Below, piece by piece: positions 1-10,000 of a stretch of 64,000 nt of DNA. The notes beneath the pieces are model-generated. The model made no database searches. It was not told where the DNA came from and was given only the letters and a program-made list of their open reading frames with translations. The stretch comes from Poseidonibacter antarcticus. Its GTDB lineage: Bacteria; Campylobacterota; Campylobacteria; Campylobacterales; Arcobacteraceae. The DNA is taken from contig NZ_RCWF01000003.1 in NCBI RefSeq assembly GCF_003667345.1, positions 1 through 64,000 on the forward strand, given 5' to 3'. Position 1 is the first letter of the stretch. The number at the start of each line of letters is the position of its first letter. Position numbers and translations under genes: made by a program.

Positions 1-17
1 TATATTGATTACTCAGT

Positions 18-138
18 TTTGCTGGTGGTTATAGAGAAGAGGAAATACCCAGTCCCATTTCGAACCTGGAAGTCAAGCTCTTCATCGCTGATAATACTGC
101 AGGGTCCCCTTGTCGGAAACGTAGGTCACTGCCAGCTC
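18..138 (+). rRNA. rrf: 5S ribosomal RNA
   Basis: Large-subunit 5S rRNA, the last gene of an rRNA operon whose 16S and 23S lie left of the window. The terminal helix is visible: GCTGGTGGT near position 21 pairs with ACTGCCAGC ending at 136. The conserved loop region with CCCAGTCCCATTTCGAACCTGG and the loop E/helix IV segment around 105-125 are present. Exact ends are approximate by a few bases. A strong hairpin terminator follows directly. Confidence 0.93.
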
Positions 139-156
139 TTGAGTATTTATTCAAAT

Positions 157-206
157 TAGCTTAGCTTTTTACACTTATTCTAGTGTTTTAAGCTAAGCTT
201 TTTTTT
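157..206 (+). terminator. Terminator of the rRNA operon
   Basis: AGCTTAGCT (158-166) pairs with AGCTAAGCT (191-199), and ACAC (171-174) pairs with GTGT (183-186). A run of T residues follows from about 199. This is a typical intrinsic terminator at the end of an rRNA operon. Confidence 0.88.
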
Positions 207-261
207 TGCGCGCGTTTTATGCTTGATTTCTATTTATAAATTAGCTCAAATTTCAGATTTT

Positions 262-978
262 TTATAGTTTTATTCTATATCCCACTCCTGATATATTTTT
301 TATACTTTCTTTACCTATTTTTTTTCTTACTTTATTTAATAAATTCTTTAAAGCTGAATCACTTGCATCAAACATATCTTCCCATATATTTATTTTTAAT
401 TCTTCTTGTGGAATTACTCTATTATTAAATTTTATTAAATAATCTAATAGTAATATTTCTTTTGATGTTAATCCGATTTCTTTATTTTCTAAAGTATTAA
501 ATAATTTTTTTTGTAATACATTATAATTGATATTATTTGGAAAGTTTATAATGTATCTTGAATTATCAATGATATCTTGTACACAATTTATTAAAGCATT
601 TTTTAGCATTTTAAAATCAATAGGCTTTATTAAATAATCTATTAATTTTAATTTAGTGGCTTGTAATAAATAGTTAGTGTCTGTATACGCACTTATAAAA
701 ATTACAGGTATTATCTTATTCTTAATTCTAATTCTTTCAATAAAGTCTAAGCCATTATCTCCATCAAGATTAATATCAGAAATTATTATATCAATATGTG
801 AGTTATTTAATATTTCATTAGCTTTTTCAATTCTTGCTACATCAAAAACTTCTTTACAGAGTAAAGCTAAAGTTTGAGAAACATTCTTTCGTATATTATC
901 TTCATCTTCTATATACAAAACATTTAAATTTCTTAGTATATTATTGAAATTTAAGTTTTCATTATTATTATAATTCAT
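262..978 (-). CDS. Response regulator, OmpR-like (REC plus winged helix)
   Basis: A 238-residue DNA-binding response regulator. The receiver domain spans about residues 18-135, with acidic pocket E24/D25, probable phospho-acceptor D68 (in SDINLDG), S96 and K118. A C-terminal winged helix-turn-helix occupies about 165-238 (LTSKEILLLDYL, then GVGYRIKL at the end). No kinase gene adjoins it. It is divergent from the adhesin secretion genes across a 192-bp gap that holds the promoter of the TolC-like gene, so control of that locus is plausible. The orphan kinase at 12580-13380, at the other end of the locus, is a candidate partner. The start is supported by an AAGG motif in the reverse strand just upstream. 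Function is assigned from domains; target genes are inference. Confidence 0.88.
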   Translation of the reverse strand: MNYNNNENLNFNNILRNLNVLYIEDEDNIRKNVSQTLALLCKEVFDVARIEKANEILNNSHIDIIISDINLDGDNGLDFIERIRIKNKIIPVIFISAYTDTNYLLQATKLKLIDYLIKPIDFKMLKNALINCVQDIIDNSRYIINFPNNINYNVLQKKLFNTLENKEIGLTSKEILLLDYLIKFNNRVIPQEELKINIWEDMFDASDSALKNLLNKVRKKIGKESIKNISGVGYRIKL

Positions 979-1007
979 TATATTACCTTAAAAGCATTAA
1001 ATAAATT

Positions 1008-1073
1008 ATAACATAACTTATTTAATACTAGAATTTATTAAAATATTGTTATGTTGTATTTCATAAATATAAT
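1008..1073 (+). promoter_or_regulatory. Promoter and inverted repeat upstream of the TolC-like gene
   Basis: TTGTTA (1046-1051), a 16-bp spacer and TATAAT (1068-1073) form a sigma-70-like promoter about 100 bp upstream of the TolC-like start. ATAACATAAC (1008-1017) and GTTATGTTGT (1048-1057) form an inverted repeat, 9 of 10 matched, whose right arm overlaps the -35 element. The divergent response regulator could bind here; that is inference. Confidence 0.5.
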
Positions 1074-1170
1074 AGAAAGACTATAGATTTATCAAATATT
1101 AAGTTAAACTTTAATAAAGTTACGAAGAAAATTATTTTTACATTCACTAATTATATAAAAGGAAAACGAT

Positions 1171-2979
1171 ATGAATATTCGTAAACTACTAAAATTTACT
1201 TGTATATCTGTGCTTGCAAGTACATCACTACATGCTATTAGCTTAAAAGATAGTGTTGAAAAGGTTTTGACTACAAATCCTGAAGTTATAGCTGAAAAGA
1301 ACAATCAAAGAGCATTTAGAAAATATGTTGATGAAAGAAGAGGTAACTATTATCCTCGTATTGATATTGATGGAACACTAGAAAAAAGTAATACTGAAAA
1401 AGATTATGACTCTTCTTCAAGTTTAACTGATGGTTCTGATCAAGAAGATGGATATAATTTTGGTATTGCTTTAAATCAAATGCTTTATGATGGTGATTTG
1501 ACTCCAAGTAGAGTTCGAGAAGCAAAACACAATGAACTTGCAAATAAATATAAAACTAGAACGAATATTGAAAATGTTGTTTTAGAAGCTATTACAGCTT
1601 ATACAGGATTAGTTCAATATAATGAATTATTAGCTTTAACAAAAGATATGATCCGAACTAATCAAGAAAACTTATTAATTGCAAAAGAAAAAGAATCAAT
1701 CAGTGGTGAAGTATTAGAAACTTATGAAGTTGATTCAAAATTAAATTTCTTAAAAGAAAAATATTTAGAAGAAAAAGATTTAAGAAGTTCAAGACTTAGT
1801 ACATTTAAAAGATATATTGGTATGGAAGCTGATGGTGATGAAAATAGACCATTTATTGATTTAGGTAAGATTCCTACTAGTTTACAAAAAGCTGTTGAAT
1901 TATCAGTATTAAGAAATAATGAAGTTTTAGAACAAATTGAAAGAATTAAAGCGCAAAGAGAAAAAATAGCACAAGCTGATGCTACTTTTTTACCTAATTT
2001 AAATTTAGAATTAAAAGCTTTAACAGATAGTGATTTAGAATTGGATGAAGAAGGTAAAGAAGATCAAGTTTATGGAAGAATTAATTTATCATGGAATATT
2101 TACAATGGTGGATCTGATTATGCTATTTCAAAACAAGAAGAATTATTCTTAGCAGAACAAAAAGATAGATTAGATGCAATCACAAATAAGGTTGTAGAAA
2201 AAGCTAAAGTTAATTATCAAAGTTTTATGAAAAATAAAGACAGAATTGAAGTACTTAAAAAATATGTGGTAGCAAATGAAAATATTGTTGATGTATATAA
2301 AAGTGAATTTGAAGCGGGTACTAGAACTTTTGTTGATATATTAGATGCTCAACTTGATTTATATGAAGCTCAAAAGAGTTTAGTAAATAGAGAATTTGAT
2401 TTATATGTAAATTATTATGAATTATTGAATAATACGTCAATGTTAAGTGAAACAGTATTATCTTCAGCTGATATTAATTCTGATAATTTTGCAGTTAAAG
2501 CAAATAAGGTTGTTAAAAGTAAAAAAGTTTCACAAATGTTAGAAAATGAAACAAAAATTGATCCAAATAGAGATGCTGAATCTGATGAATTAAATGTATT
2601 ATTAGGTGATGATGAAGTAAAAAGTGTAAGTGTAAATAGACCTATTGCTTCAAATAAACCTGTTGGACAAAGTATTGAAAAAGTTAAAAGTTTATCATTC
2701 TTAGATGCTTCACCAAGAAAATATACAATTAATATTGCAACAACTAATGGTTTATTAAAAGCAAATGAATTTGTAGCTAGAAAAGGACTTGATTCTAGTC
2801 AAGCGTATACATATGAATTTGGACCAGGTATGAAAAGTGCAAAAGTTATTTATGGTGTATTTGATTCTGTTAAAGAAGCAAAAGCTGCAATTGCTAACTT
2901 CTCAGAAGATTTAAAAGCTGGTAAACCTTATATTGATAACATTAGTAAACATCAAAAACTATATAAAAAATATCACTAA
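1171..2979 (+). CDS. TolC-family outer-membrane channel with C-terminal SPOR-like domain (type I secretion)
   Basis: Outer-membrane component of the type I secretion system encoded with the next two genes. The 602 residues begin with a signal peptide (about residues 1-22, ending SLHA). A TolC-type outer membrane efflux region follows to about residue 430, with the typical duplicated helical/strand layout and the YDGDLT and YNGGSD turns. The last 85 residues (about 518-602, YTINIAT... to KYH) look like a SPOR peptidoglycan-binding fold joined by a polar linker. Ordinary TolC proteins are about 420-490 residues, so the tail is an addition. The RBS AAAGGAAAA precedes the ATG. The ABC transporter gene follows after 18 bp, so the genes are probably one operon. 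SPOR assignment is from pattern, not a profile search. Confidence 0.85.
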   Translation: MNIRKLLKFTCISVLASTSLHAISLKDSVEKVLTTNPEVIAEKNNQRAFRKYVDERRGNYYPRIDIDGTLEKSNTEKDYDSSSSLTDGSDQEDGYNFGIALNQMLYDGDLTPSRVREAKHNELANKYKTRTNIENVVLEAITAYTGLVQYNELLALTKDMIRTNQENLLIAKEKESISGEVLETYEVDSKLNFLKEKYLEEKDLRSSRLSTFKRYIGMEADGDENRPFIDLGKIPTSLQKAVELSVLRNNEVLEQIERIKAQREKIAQADATFLPNLNLELKALTDSDLELDEEGKEDQVYGRINLSWNIYNGGSDYAISKQEELFLAEQKDRLDAITNKVVEKAKVNYQSFMKNKDRIEVLKKYVVANENIVDVYKSEFEAGTRTFVDILDAQLDLYEAQKSLVNREFDLYVNYYELLNNTSMLSETVLSSADINSDNFAVKANKVVKSKKVSQMLENETKIDPNRDAESDELNVLLGDDEVKSVSVNRPIASNKPVGQSIEKVKSLSFLDASPRKYTINIATTNGLLKANEFVARKGLDSSQAYTYEFGPGMKSAKVIYGVFDSVKEAKAAIANFSEDLKAGKPYIDNISKHQKLYKKYH

Positions 2980-2997
2980 TCTTGAAAAAAGGCAAAT

Positions 2998-5157
2998 ATG
3001 AAAACTAATGATTCAAATGTAAGAGAAAATGAAACATTAACAAATTTAAAAGATAGAAGAAAAGTGGATGACCTTTTAGGTTGTCTACTTTTTTTATCTA
3101 AATTTCATAAAAGAGAAACATCAGCTGAGTCATTAACTTTTGGTCTACCTATCCATAATACCTCAATGAATATTTCAATGTTCCATGAAGCTGCCGCTAA
3201 AATTGGATTAATTGGAAGAACTGTAAAAAGAAAAAGTTTAAAAAATATCACGAAACTTGCATTACCTTCAGTTTTAATTTTAGATAAGAATAGAGCTTGC
3301 GTATTACTTGATTATGATTTAGCTGAAGGAACAGCTAATGTTATTTTACCTGGTTTAAGTTCAGGTGAGACAATGATTAGTATTCCTAAGTTAGAATTAG
3401 AGTATACAGGTGAAATAATTATTATTAAACCTGAATATAATTTTAATAATAGAATTGAAAAAGAAGTTTTAGTTGATAGTCCAAAAGAGTGGTTTTGGGG
3501 AACATTATTTAGAAATAAGGGTATTTATAAGCAGGTTATTATAGTCTCTTTATTTATAAATATATTTGTTTTAGCAACGCCACTTTTTACTATGAACGTA
3601 TATGATAGAGTTTTACCTAATAATGCAATTGAAACTTTATGGGCATTATTTATTGGAATCTCAATTGTTATGTTTTTTGATTTATTATTAAAAATTTTAC
3701 GAGCACATTTTTTAGGTATTGCTAGTAAAAGAGCTGATACTATTATGTCAAATAAAATATTTAATCATATATTAAATATTAAGATGGATGCAAAACCTGC
3801 TTCAACTGGGCAATTTGTAAGTAGATTACAATCATTTGAAAGTGTAAGAGAATTTTTTACATCTGCTACCCTTGCAGCTGTTGTAGATTTACCTTTCATT
3901 ATAATTTTTATTCTAGTAATTTTTTATATTGCAGGACCTCTTGCCTATATTACTTTGGCAACTGTCGTGATTTCAATAATATTTTCTTGGTATTTACAGC
4001 GACCATTAAAGACAATTATTGAAAAGACTGTAAAAGAAGACCAAATTAAACATACTACATTAATTGAAACTGTTGCAGGTTTAGAAATCATAAAAAGTGT
4101 AAAAGCACAAAATAGAATGAAGACTCATTGGGATAAATCTATTAATAAAACAGTACATTATGCAGAAAAAGGTCATTTTTTATCTCAAAGTATTACATAT
4201 TTTACTGCATTTATTTCTCAATTTTCAAATATCGCAATTGTTGCAGGTGGTGTTTATTTAGCAAAAGATGGTGAAATTACAATGGGTGCAATAATTGCGG
4301 CTATGATTTTAAACGGTAGAGTTATTGCTCCTGTTTCTCAATTAGTTGGTATGATTATTAAATTTGATAGAACTATGTTATCTTTGGATAATTTAGATGA
4401 AGTTATGAATATGCCTGTTGAGAAAGAGAATAAATCATATATAAGTAGACCTAATTTAAAAGGTGATATTGAATTGAAAAATCTCCAATTCTCATATAAA
4501 GATCAAAATCACCAAACATTAAAAGATATTAATTTAAAAATTAAAAAAGGTGAAAAAGTAGCAATTCTGGGGAAAATTGGTTCTGGTAAATCTACATTAT
4601 TAAAAATGATTATAAATTTATATTCTCCAACATCTGGTTCTGTTTTGATTGATGGATTAGATACACGACAAATTGACCCTACAGATTTACGTCATGCAAT
4701 TGGAAGTGTTCCACAAGAACCATTTTTATTTATGGGTTCAATTAAAGATAACCTTACAATAGGTGAACAGTTTGTATCTGATGAAGAGTTATTAAGAGTT
4801 TCAAAAGTTGCTGGATTAGACGACTTTTTAGGTAAGCATGAAGCAGGATATGATCTTCTTGTTGGAGAAAGAGGTGAGGGGTTATCAGGAGGAGAAAGAC
4901 AATCTGTAACTCTAGCTCGTGCTTTAATCTCTGATCCTAATATTATTATGTTAGATGAGCCTACAAATTCAATGGATAGACAAACAGAAAAACAATTTAT
5001 TGATAGGATGATGAATATAATTGAAAATAAAACACTTATTGTTGTTACTCATAAAACATCTCTTTTAAAACTAGTAGATCGTGTTATTATTCTTGAAAAT
5101 GGGCAAGTTATTGTTGATGGTCCTAAAAATGAAGTATTTAAAACGAAGGCAGGTTAG
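2998..5157 (+). CDS. Type I secretion ABC permease/ATPase, LapB/RtxB-like
   Basis: Inner-membrane ATP-driven exporter for the adhesin downstream. Domains of the 719-residue protein: a C39-peptidase-like domain (about 20-150), a six-helix ABC transmembrane domain (about 170-460) and an ATPase domain (about 480-715). The ATPase has Walker A GKIGSGKST (525-533), signature LSGGERQ (629-635) and Walker B ending LDEPT (652-656). The C39-like domain has no DCG catalytic cysteine motif, so it should be a substrate-docking domain rather than a protease, as in HlyB and LapB. Length matches the LapB/RtxB group. It is followed after 2 bp by the membrane fusion gene. Specificity for the neighbouring adhesin is inferred from context. 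Confidence 0.9.
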   Translation: MKTNDSNVRENETLTNLKDRRKVDDLLGCLLFLSKFHKRETSAESLTFGLPIHNTSMNISMFHEAAAKIGLIGRTVKRKSLKNITKLALPSVLILDKNRACVLLDYDLAEGTANVILPGLSSGETMISIPKLELEYTGEIIIIKPEYNFNNRIEKEVLVDSPKEWFWGTLFRNKGIYKQVIIVSLFINIFVLATPLFTMNVYDRVLPNNAIETLWALFIGISIVMFFDLLLKILRAHFLGIASKRADTIMSNKIFNHILNIKMDAKPASTGQFVSRLQSFESVREFFTSATLAAVVDLPFIIIFILVIFYIAGPLAYITLATVVISIIFSWYLQRPLKTIIEKTVKEDQIKHTTLIETVAGLEIIKSVKAQNRMKTHWDKSINKTVHYAEKGHFLSQSITYFTAFISQFSNIAIVAGGVYLAKDGEITMGAIIAAMILNGRVIAPVSQLVGMIIKFDRTMLSLDNLDEVMNMPVEKENKSYISRPNLKGDIELKNLQFSYKDQNHQTLKDINLKIKKGEKVAILGKIGSGKSTLLKMIINLYSPTSGSVLIDGLDTRQIDPTDLRHAIGSVPQEPFLFMGSIKDNLTIGEQFVSDEELLRVSKVAGLDDFLGKHEAGYDLLVGERGEGLSGGERQSVTLARALISDPNIIMLDEPTNSMDRQTEKQFIDRMMNIIENKTLIVVTHKTSLLKLVDRVIILENGQVIVDGPKNEVFKTKAG

Positions 5158-5159
5158 TT

Positions 5160-6698
5160 ATGAGTGATATAAATAAAAAATCTGATGATGATCATTTAAC
5201 AGTAATTGAATACACTAATGAACCTAAAGAAGATACAAAGCCTAGTAATACTAAAGAAATTAAAGAACACTATAATAAAAAAAATTTTGCAAAAGAAATT
5301 AGAAATCCTAAAAAAGGTTTTATTAACTGGATAAAAAAACTTTATGGTGTTAATGATGAAGAGGAAGATGACTTAGAATTTGTTTATTCTAGTTATGCAA
5401 ATTCTAATAAAGAAGCATCAAGAACATCAAATATCATTTTTGTATTGGTTACAGTAATCTTTTCTTCACTCATTTTGTGGGCAGCTTTTGCTGAAATTGA
5501 TGAGTTAGCAAGAGGAAATGGGAAAGTTATTCCTACTGATAAAATACAAACTGTTCAATCTTTGGATGGTGGTATAATTTCTGAAATTTTTATTAAAGAG
5601 GGGCAAACTGTTAAACACGGTGATGCATTAATGAAAATAGATACAACTAGATTTAAAGCTACATTAGAAGAGAGCAAGCAAGAGTATTTATCTTTATTAG
5701 CAGTAATGTCAAGACTTAAAATTGAATCAAGAATTGATGTTAATAAACCATTACCAAAAATAAAATATAATGAAAAAGTTTTAAAAGATAGTTCAAGATA
5801 TGATATTAATGAGACTTTATTATTAGAAAATAGATTTAGAGAACTTAAATCATCTGTTCGTGTATTAGAAAATCAAGCTAGCCAAAAGAGACAAGAATTA
5901 AAAGAAATAAGAAGTAATATTCATAGATTAAATGAGAGTTTAGGTTATATTACTGAGCAAAGAAAAACTATTAAAAAACTTGTTTCAAGGGGAGTTAAAT
6001 CTAAATATGATTTATTAAATATTGAAAAAGAATATACTCAAACTAAAGGTGACTTAGATACTGCTAGATTATCAATTTCTAGATCTAATTATGCAATTAC
6101 TGAAGCTAGAAGTAGAATTAGTGAAAAAATAAATACTTTTAAAGCTGAGGCATCCAATGAGTTACAAAAAACTGCAGGATTAATTAATAAATTTGAAGCA
6201 AAACTTGTTGGTGATCAAGATAAAGTTGCAAAAACCGTTATAACTTCCCCTGTTGATGGTATTATCAAACAATTAAATGTAAATACAATTGGTGGAGTAG
6301 TTCAATCTGGTATGGAATTAGTTGAAATTGTACCATTAAGTGATGCTTTAGTAGTTGAAGCAAAAATAGATCCAAGAGATATTGCTTTTATAAATCCCAG
6401 TCAAAAAGCTATTATAAAAATTACAGCTTATGATTTTTCTATTTATGGTGGACTTGATGGAAAGATAATTGAAATTTCAGCAGATAGTATTGTTGATAAA
6501 GAATCTAAAGAGGGTAAAAGTTACTATAGAATTTTAGTTAAAACAGATAAAAATTATCTTGAAAGAAATGGTATTAAACTTCCAATTATTCCTGGAATGG
6601 TTGCAAGTGTAGATATTATTACTGGAAAGAAATCTATTCTTGATTTTTTACTAAAACCAATTTTAAAAGTAAAAGAAAACTCTTTACATGAAAGATAA
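5160..6698 (+). CDS. HlyD-family membrane fusion protein, LapC-like
   Basis: Periplasmic adaptor linking the ABC exporter to the TolC-like channel. The 512-residue protein has an unusually long polar N-terminal cytoplasmic part (1-90) and one membrane segment (about 91-112). A biotinyl/lipoyl-like half follows (VQSLDGGIISEIFIKEGQTVK), then a long coiled coil (about 180-345). The lipoyl half returns at TSPVDGIIKQLNV, and the C-terminal beta-barrel region ends near IPGMVASVDI. These are hallmarks of type I secretion MFPs. It starts 2 bp after the ABC gene, and a strong hairpin overlaps its stop codon, so the secretion operon appears to end here while the adhesin is transcribed separately. Confidence 0.9.
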   Translation: MSDINKKSDDDHLTVIEYTNEPKEDTKPSNTKEIKEHYNKKNFAKEIRNPKKGFINWIKKLYGVNDEEEDDLEFVYSSYANSNKEASRTSNIIFVLVTVIFSSLILWAAFAEIDELARGNGKVIPTDKIQTVQSLDGGIISEIFIKEGQTVKHGDALMKIDTTRFKATLEESKQEYLSLLAVMSRLKIESRIDVNKPLPKIKYNEKVLKDSSRYDINETLLLENRFRELKSSVRVLENQASQKRQELKEIRSNIHRLNESLGYITEQRKTIKKLVSRGVKSKYDLLNIEKEYTQTKGDLDTARLSISRSNYAITEARSRISEKINTFKAEASNELQKTAGLINKFEAKLVGDQDKVAKTVITSPVDGIIKQLNVNTIGGVVQSGMELVEIVPLSDALVVEAKIDPRDIAFINPSQKAIIKITAYDFSIYGGLDGKIIEISADSIVDKESKEGKSYYRILVKTDKNYLERNGIKLPIIPGMVASVDIITGKKSILDFLLKPILKVKENSLHER

Positions 6699-6721
6699 CT
6701 AATATTTAGTTATCTTTTCTT
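6691..6721 (+). terminator. Terminator after the secretion operon
   Basis: A perfect 12-bp stem, AAAGATAACTAA (6691-6702) with TTAGTTATCTTT (6706-6717), has a 3-nt loop and a T-rich tail. It overlaps the stop codon of the HlyD-like gene and separates it from the 58-residue ORF and the adhesin. Confidence 0.75.
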
Positions 6722-6818
6722 CCAAAAAAATTAAAAAAAATTATTTATAAAACTTTTTAGAGACTTTATTCTTGTAATATAACAATATAAATAATTTTAT
6801 TGAAGGAAAAGTCAGTAA

Positions 6819-6995
6819 ATGATTATCGATGATAATTTACTTATTACTAAAAATGTTACAAGAATTTATATGAATGAGTGGCTTGAAAACTCAATTGAAA
6901 TACTAGATAGTGTAACATATAAAGTTTATCAAGGTGTGGGTGATAGCTCTTTAGTTAAGCTATTAATTAATGAAAATATTAATATTGAATTATAA
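6819..6995 (+). CDS. Small hypothetical protein (58 residues) between secretion genes and adhesin
   Basis: A short ORF starting MIIDDNLLITKNVTRIYMNE and ending NENINIEL, with TAA at 6993-6995. A good ribosome site (GAAGGAAAA, 6801-6810) lies at suitable distance from the ATG. It ends 20 bp before the adhesin start, downstream of the terminator that closes the secretion operon, so it probably shares a transcript with the adhesin. No signal peptide or membrane segment is visible; it is acidic and asparagine/isoleucine-rich. I do not recognise the family. It could be a chaperone or regulator for the adhesin, or a non-functional ORF. It does not resemble the adhesin N-terminus, so a frameshift relic is unlikely. 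Confidence 0.5.
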   Translation: MIIDDNLLITKNVTRIYMNEWLENSIEILDSVTYKVYQGVGDSSLVKLLINENINIEL

Positions 6996-7015
6996 GATAG
7001 AAAAAAGGATATAGA

Positions 7016-10000
7016 ATGAAACTAACAATAAAAGATGGATTTGGTGCAAGCAAAGTTATTGATGTAAATGAAGATTTAGAATTCAATGTTATAGAAGGTC
7101 AACAATATATTTTTTCAAGTGGTTTTTCAAATTATGAATTAAGTTTTTCAGATGGTCAAGAATCAATTTCGTTAGTATTTAATGTTGGTGGTAAAACAAT
7201 AAATATAGAATTAAATAATATTGTTCCTTTATTACAAATAAATGACAATAATACTGATAATCCTACGGCATTAATTATTAATAAAAATATTGACAATGAT
7301 AAAATTGATACAATTTTAGAAAATAATGCTTTTAATGGAAGTGAAATTTTAGATAGTTTAGAAGCTTTAGCTTCAAAATCTTCTACAGGAACAGATGATA
7401 ATTCTCTTATTTTAGTTACTGATTTTCAATCACTTGTTGATTCATTAGGTGCTGCTGGAGCTGGGAATGAAAATGGTACAACTAGTAATGGTTCTAATTT
7501 TGATTCTATTTTAGGAGCAGATGGAAGTACTTCTTTATCAGGTATTGCTGATAGTGATAGATGGTTTAACCTTTCTGAATCAATAATTCCATTAGAGCCT
7601 ATTGATGTGGGAAGTGATACAGCAATTCTAGATACAACAATGATATCAACTGCACCAACAGTAGTAATAACAGAAGATGCAAATAATGATGGAATAATTA
7701 GCTTATCAGAATTAAGTACTGATGGAATAGTAGATGTAAAAGTAACAGTACCAAATGGAACATTAGTTAATGATATATTAAGAGTAACAAATCCAGATGG
7801 AAGTACTACAGATTACACAATAACACAAGATATAATTACAAATGGATTAGCATTAGAATATCAAGCACCAGCAGAAGGTGAAAGTATAACAGTATCAGCA
7901 GTAATTACAGACTTAGCAGGGAATGTATCAGATACAGGAAGTGATACAGCAATTCTAGATACAACAATGATATCAACTGCACCAACAGTAGTAATAACAG
8001 AAGATGCAAATAATGATGGAATAATTAGCTTATCAGAATTAAGTACTGATGGAATAGTAGATGTAAAAGTAACAGTACCAAATGGAACATTAGTTAATGA
8101 TATATTAAGAGTAACAAATCCAGATGGAAGTACTACAGATTACACAATAACACAAGATATAATTACAAATGGATTAGCATTAGAATATCAAGCACCAGCA
8201 GAAGGTGAAAGTATAACAGTATCAGCAGTAATTACAGACTTAGCAGGGAATGTATCAGATACAGGAAGTGATACAGCGACTTTATATATTAATCATGCCC
8301 CAATAGCAATAATAGAAGAGCATGGGAATGCATTATTGGGATTAATAGATGCAAATGTCGCAGACCTAATAATATTATCGGATACTCAACAATTTGCAGT
8401 ATATGATCCAGATAATAATATAAAAACAGTAACAATTAGTTCATCAGGATTGTTATCAGGGTTATTAGGATCAATAACAGGAGAATTAGTATTCAATCTT
8501 CCAAATTCAACAGGATTTACAATAACAGGATCTGGAACAGATTTAATAACAATAACTTCAACAAATCCAAATGGAACAACAAGTGATGCATTTAACGCAT
8601 TATTAGCAAATGTTGATATGGAATATACAGGATTATTAGATAATTTATTAGGAATAAATGTAGATTTATTAACAAATATAACATTAACAGTAACAGATAG
8701 TAAGGGATTAACAGATAGTGCAACAGCAAGTGACTTGCTAGTAGCAGAGATATTAGTTATAGAACCAGTGTTAACAGATGCACCAGTTGTAACAATAATA
8801 GAAGATGTAAATAATGATGGAATAATTAGCTCTGATGAATTAGATGGAGATATTGATGTAACAATAGATATTCCAAGTAAAGCAATAGCTGGAAATATAT
8901 TAACAGTAACAAACCCAGATGGAAGTACTACAGATTACACAATAACACAAAATATGATTACAAATGGATTAGCATTAAGTTATCCAACACAAGCAGAAGG
9001 TACAAGTATAACTGTATCAGCAGTAGTTACTGATTCAAAAGGGACTGTTTCTGCAAAAGGTGAAGATAGTGCAACAATAGGGGACTTAAATCATGCCCCA
9101 ATAGCAATAATAGAAGAGCATGGGAATGCATTATTGGGATTAATAGATGCAAATGTCGCAGACCTAATAATATTATCGGATACTCAACAATTTGCAGTAT
9201 ATGATCCAGATAATAATATAAAAACAGTAACAATTAGTTCATCAGGATTGTTATCAGGGTTATTAGGATCAATAACAGGAGAATTAGTATTCAATCTTCC
9301 AAATTCAACAGGATTTACAATAACAGGATCTGGAACAGATTTAATAACAATAACTTCAACAAATCCAAATGGAACAACAAGTGATGCATTTAACGCATTA
9401 TTAGCAAATGTTGATATGGAATATACAGGATTATTAGATAATTTATTAGGAATAAATGTAGATTTATTAACAAATATAACATTAACAGTAACAGATAGTA
9501 AGGGATTAACAGATAGTGCAACAGCAAGTGACTTGCTAGTAGCAGAGATATTAGTTATAGAACCAGTGTTAACAGATGCACCAGTTGTAACAATAATAGA
9601 AGATGTAAATAATGATGGAATAATTAGCTCTGATGAATTAGATGGAGATATTGATGTAACAATAGATATTCCAAGTAAAGCAATAGCTGGAAATATATTA
9701 ACAGTAACAAACCCAGATGGAAGTACTACAGATTACACAATAACACAAAATATGATTACAAATGGATTAGCATTAAGTTATCCAACACAAGCAGAAGGTA
9801 CAAGTATAACTGTATCAGCAGTAGTTACTGATTCACTAGGAACAGTTTCTGCAAAAGGAAGTGATTCTGTGACGCTTGATACAATTGCATTAGCACCAAT
9901 AGTAATTATTACAGAAGATACAAATGGTGATGGTATAGTAACTGCAGAAGAGTTACAAGGAGATATAGATGTAAAAATTACTATGCCAAATGATGTTGAG

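Noticed and set aside
6819-6995. 58-residue ORF as a frameshifted piece of the adhesin or HlyD-like gene
   Set aside because: It has its own ribosome site, start and stop, lies after a terminator, and its sequence does not continue or resemble either neighbour.
9027-9233. Reverse-strand ORF inside the adhesin gene
   Set aside because: A leucine-rich reading of the antisense of a Thr/Asn-rich repeat; no ribosome site and no recognisable features.
7610-9835. Regular direct repeats that could suggest a CRISPR-like or satellite array
   Set aside because: The repeats are 327 and 747 bp, in frame within one adhesin ORF, and encode Ig-like domains. There are no short repeats with unique spacers and no cas genes.
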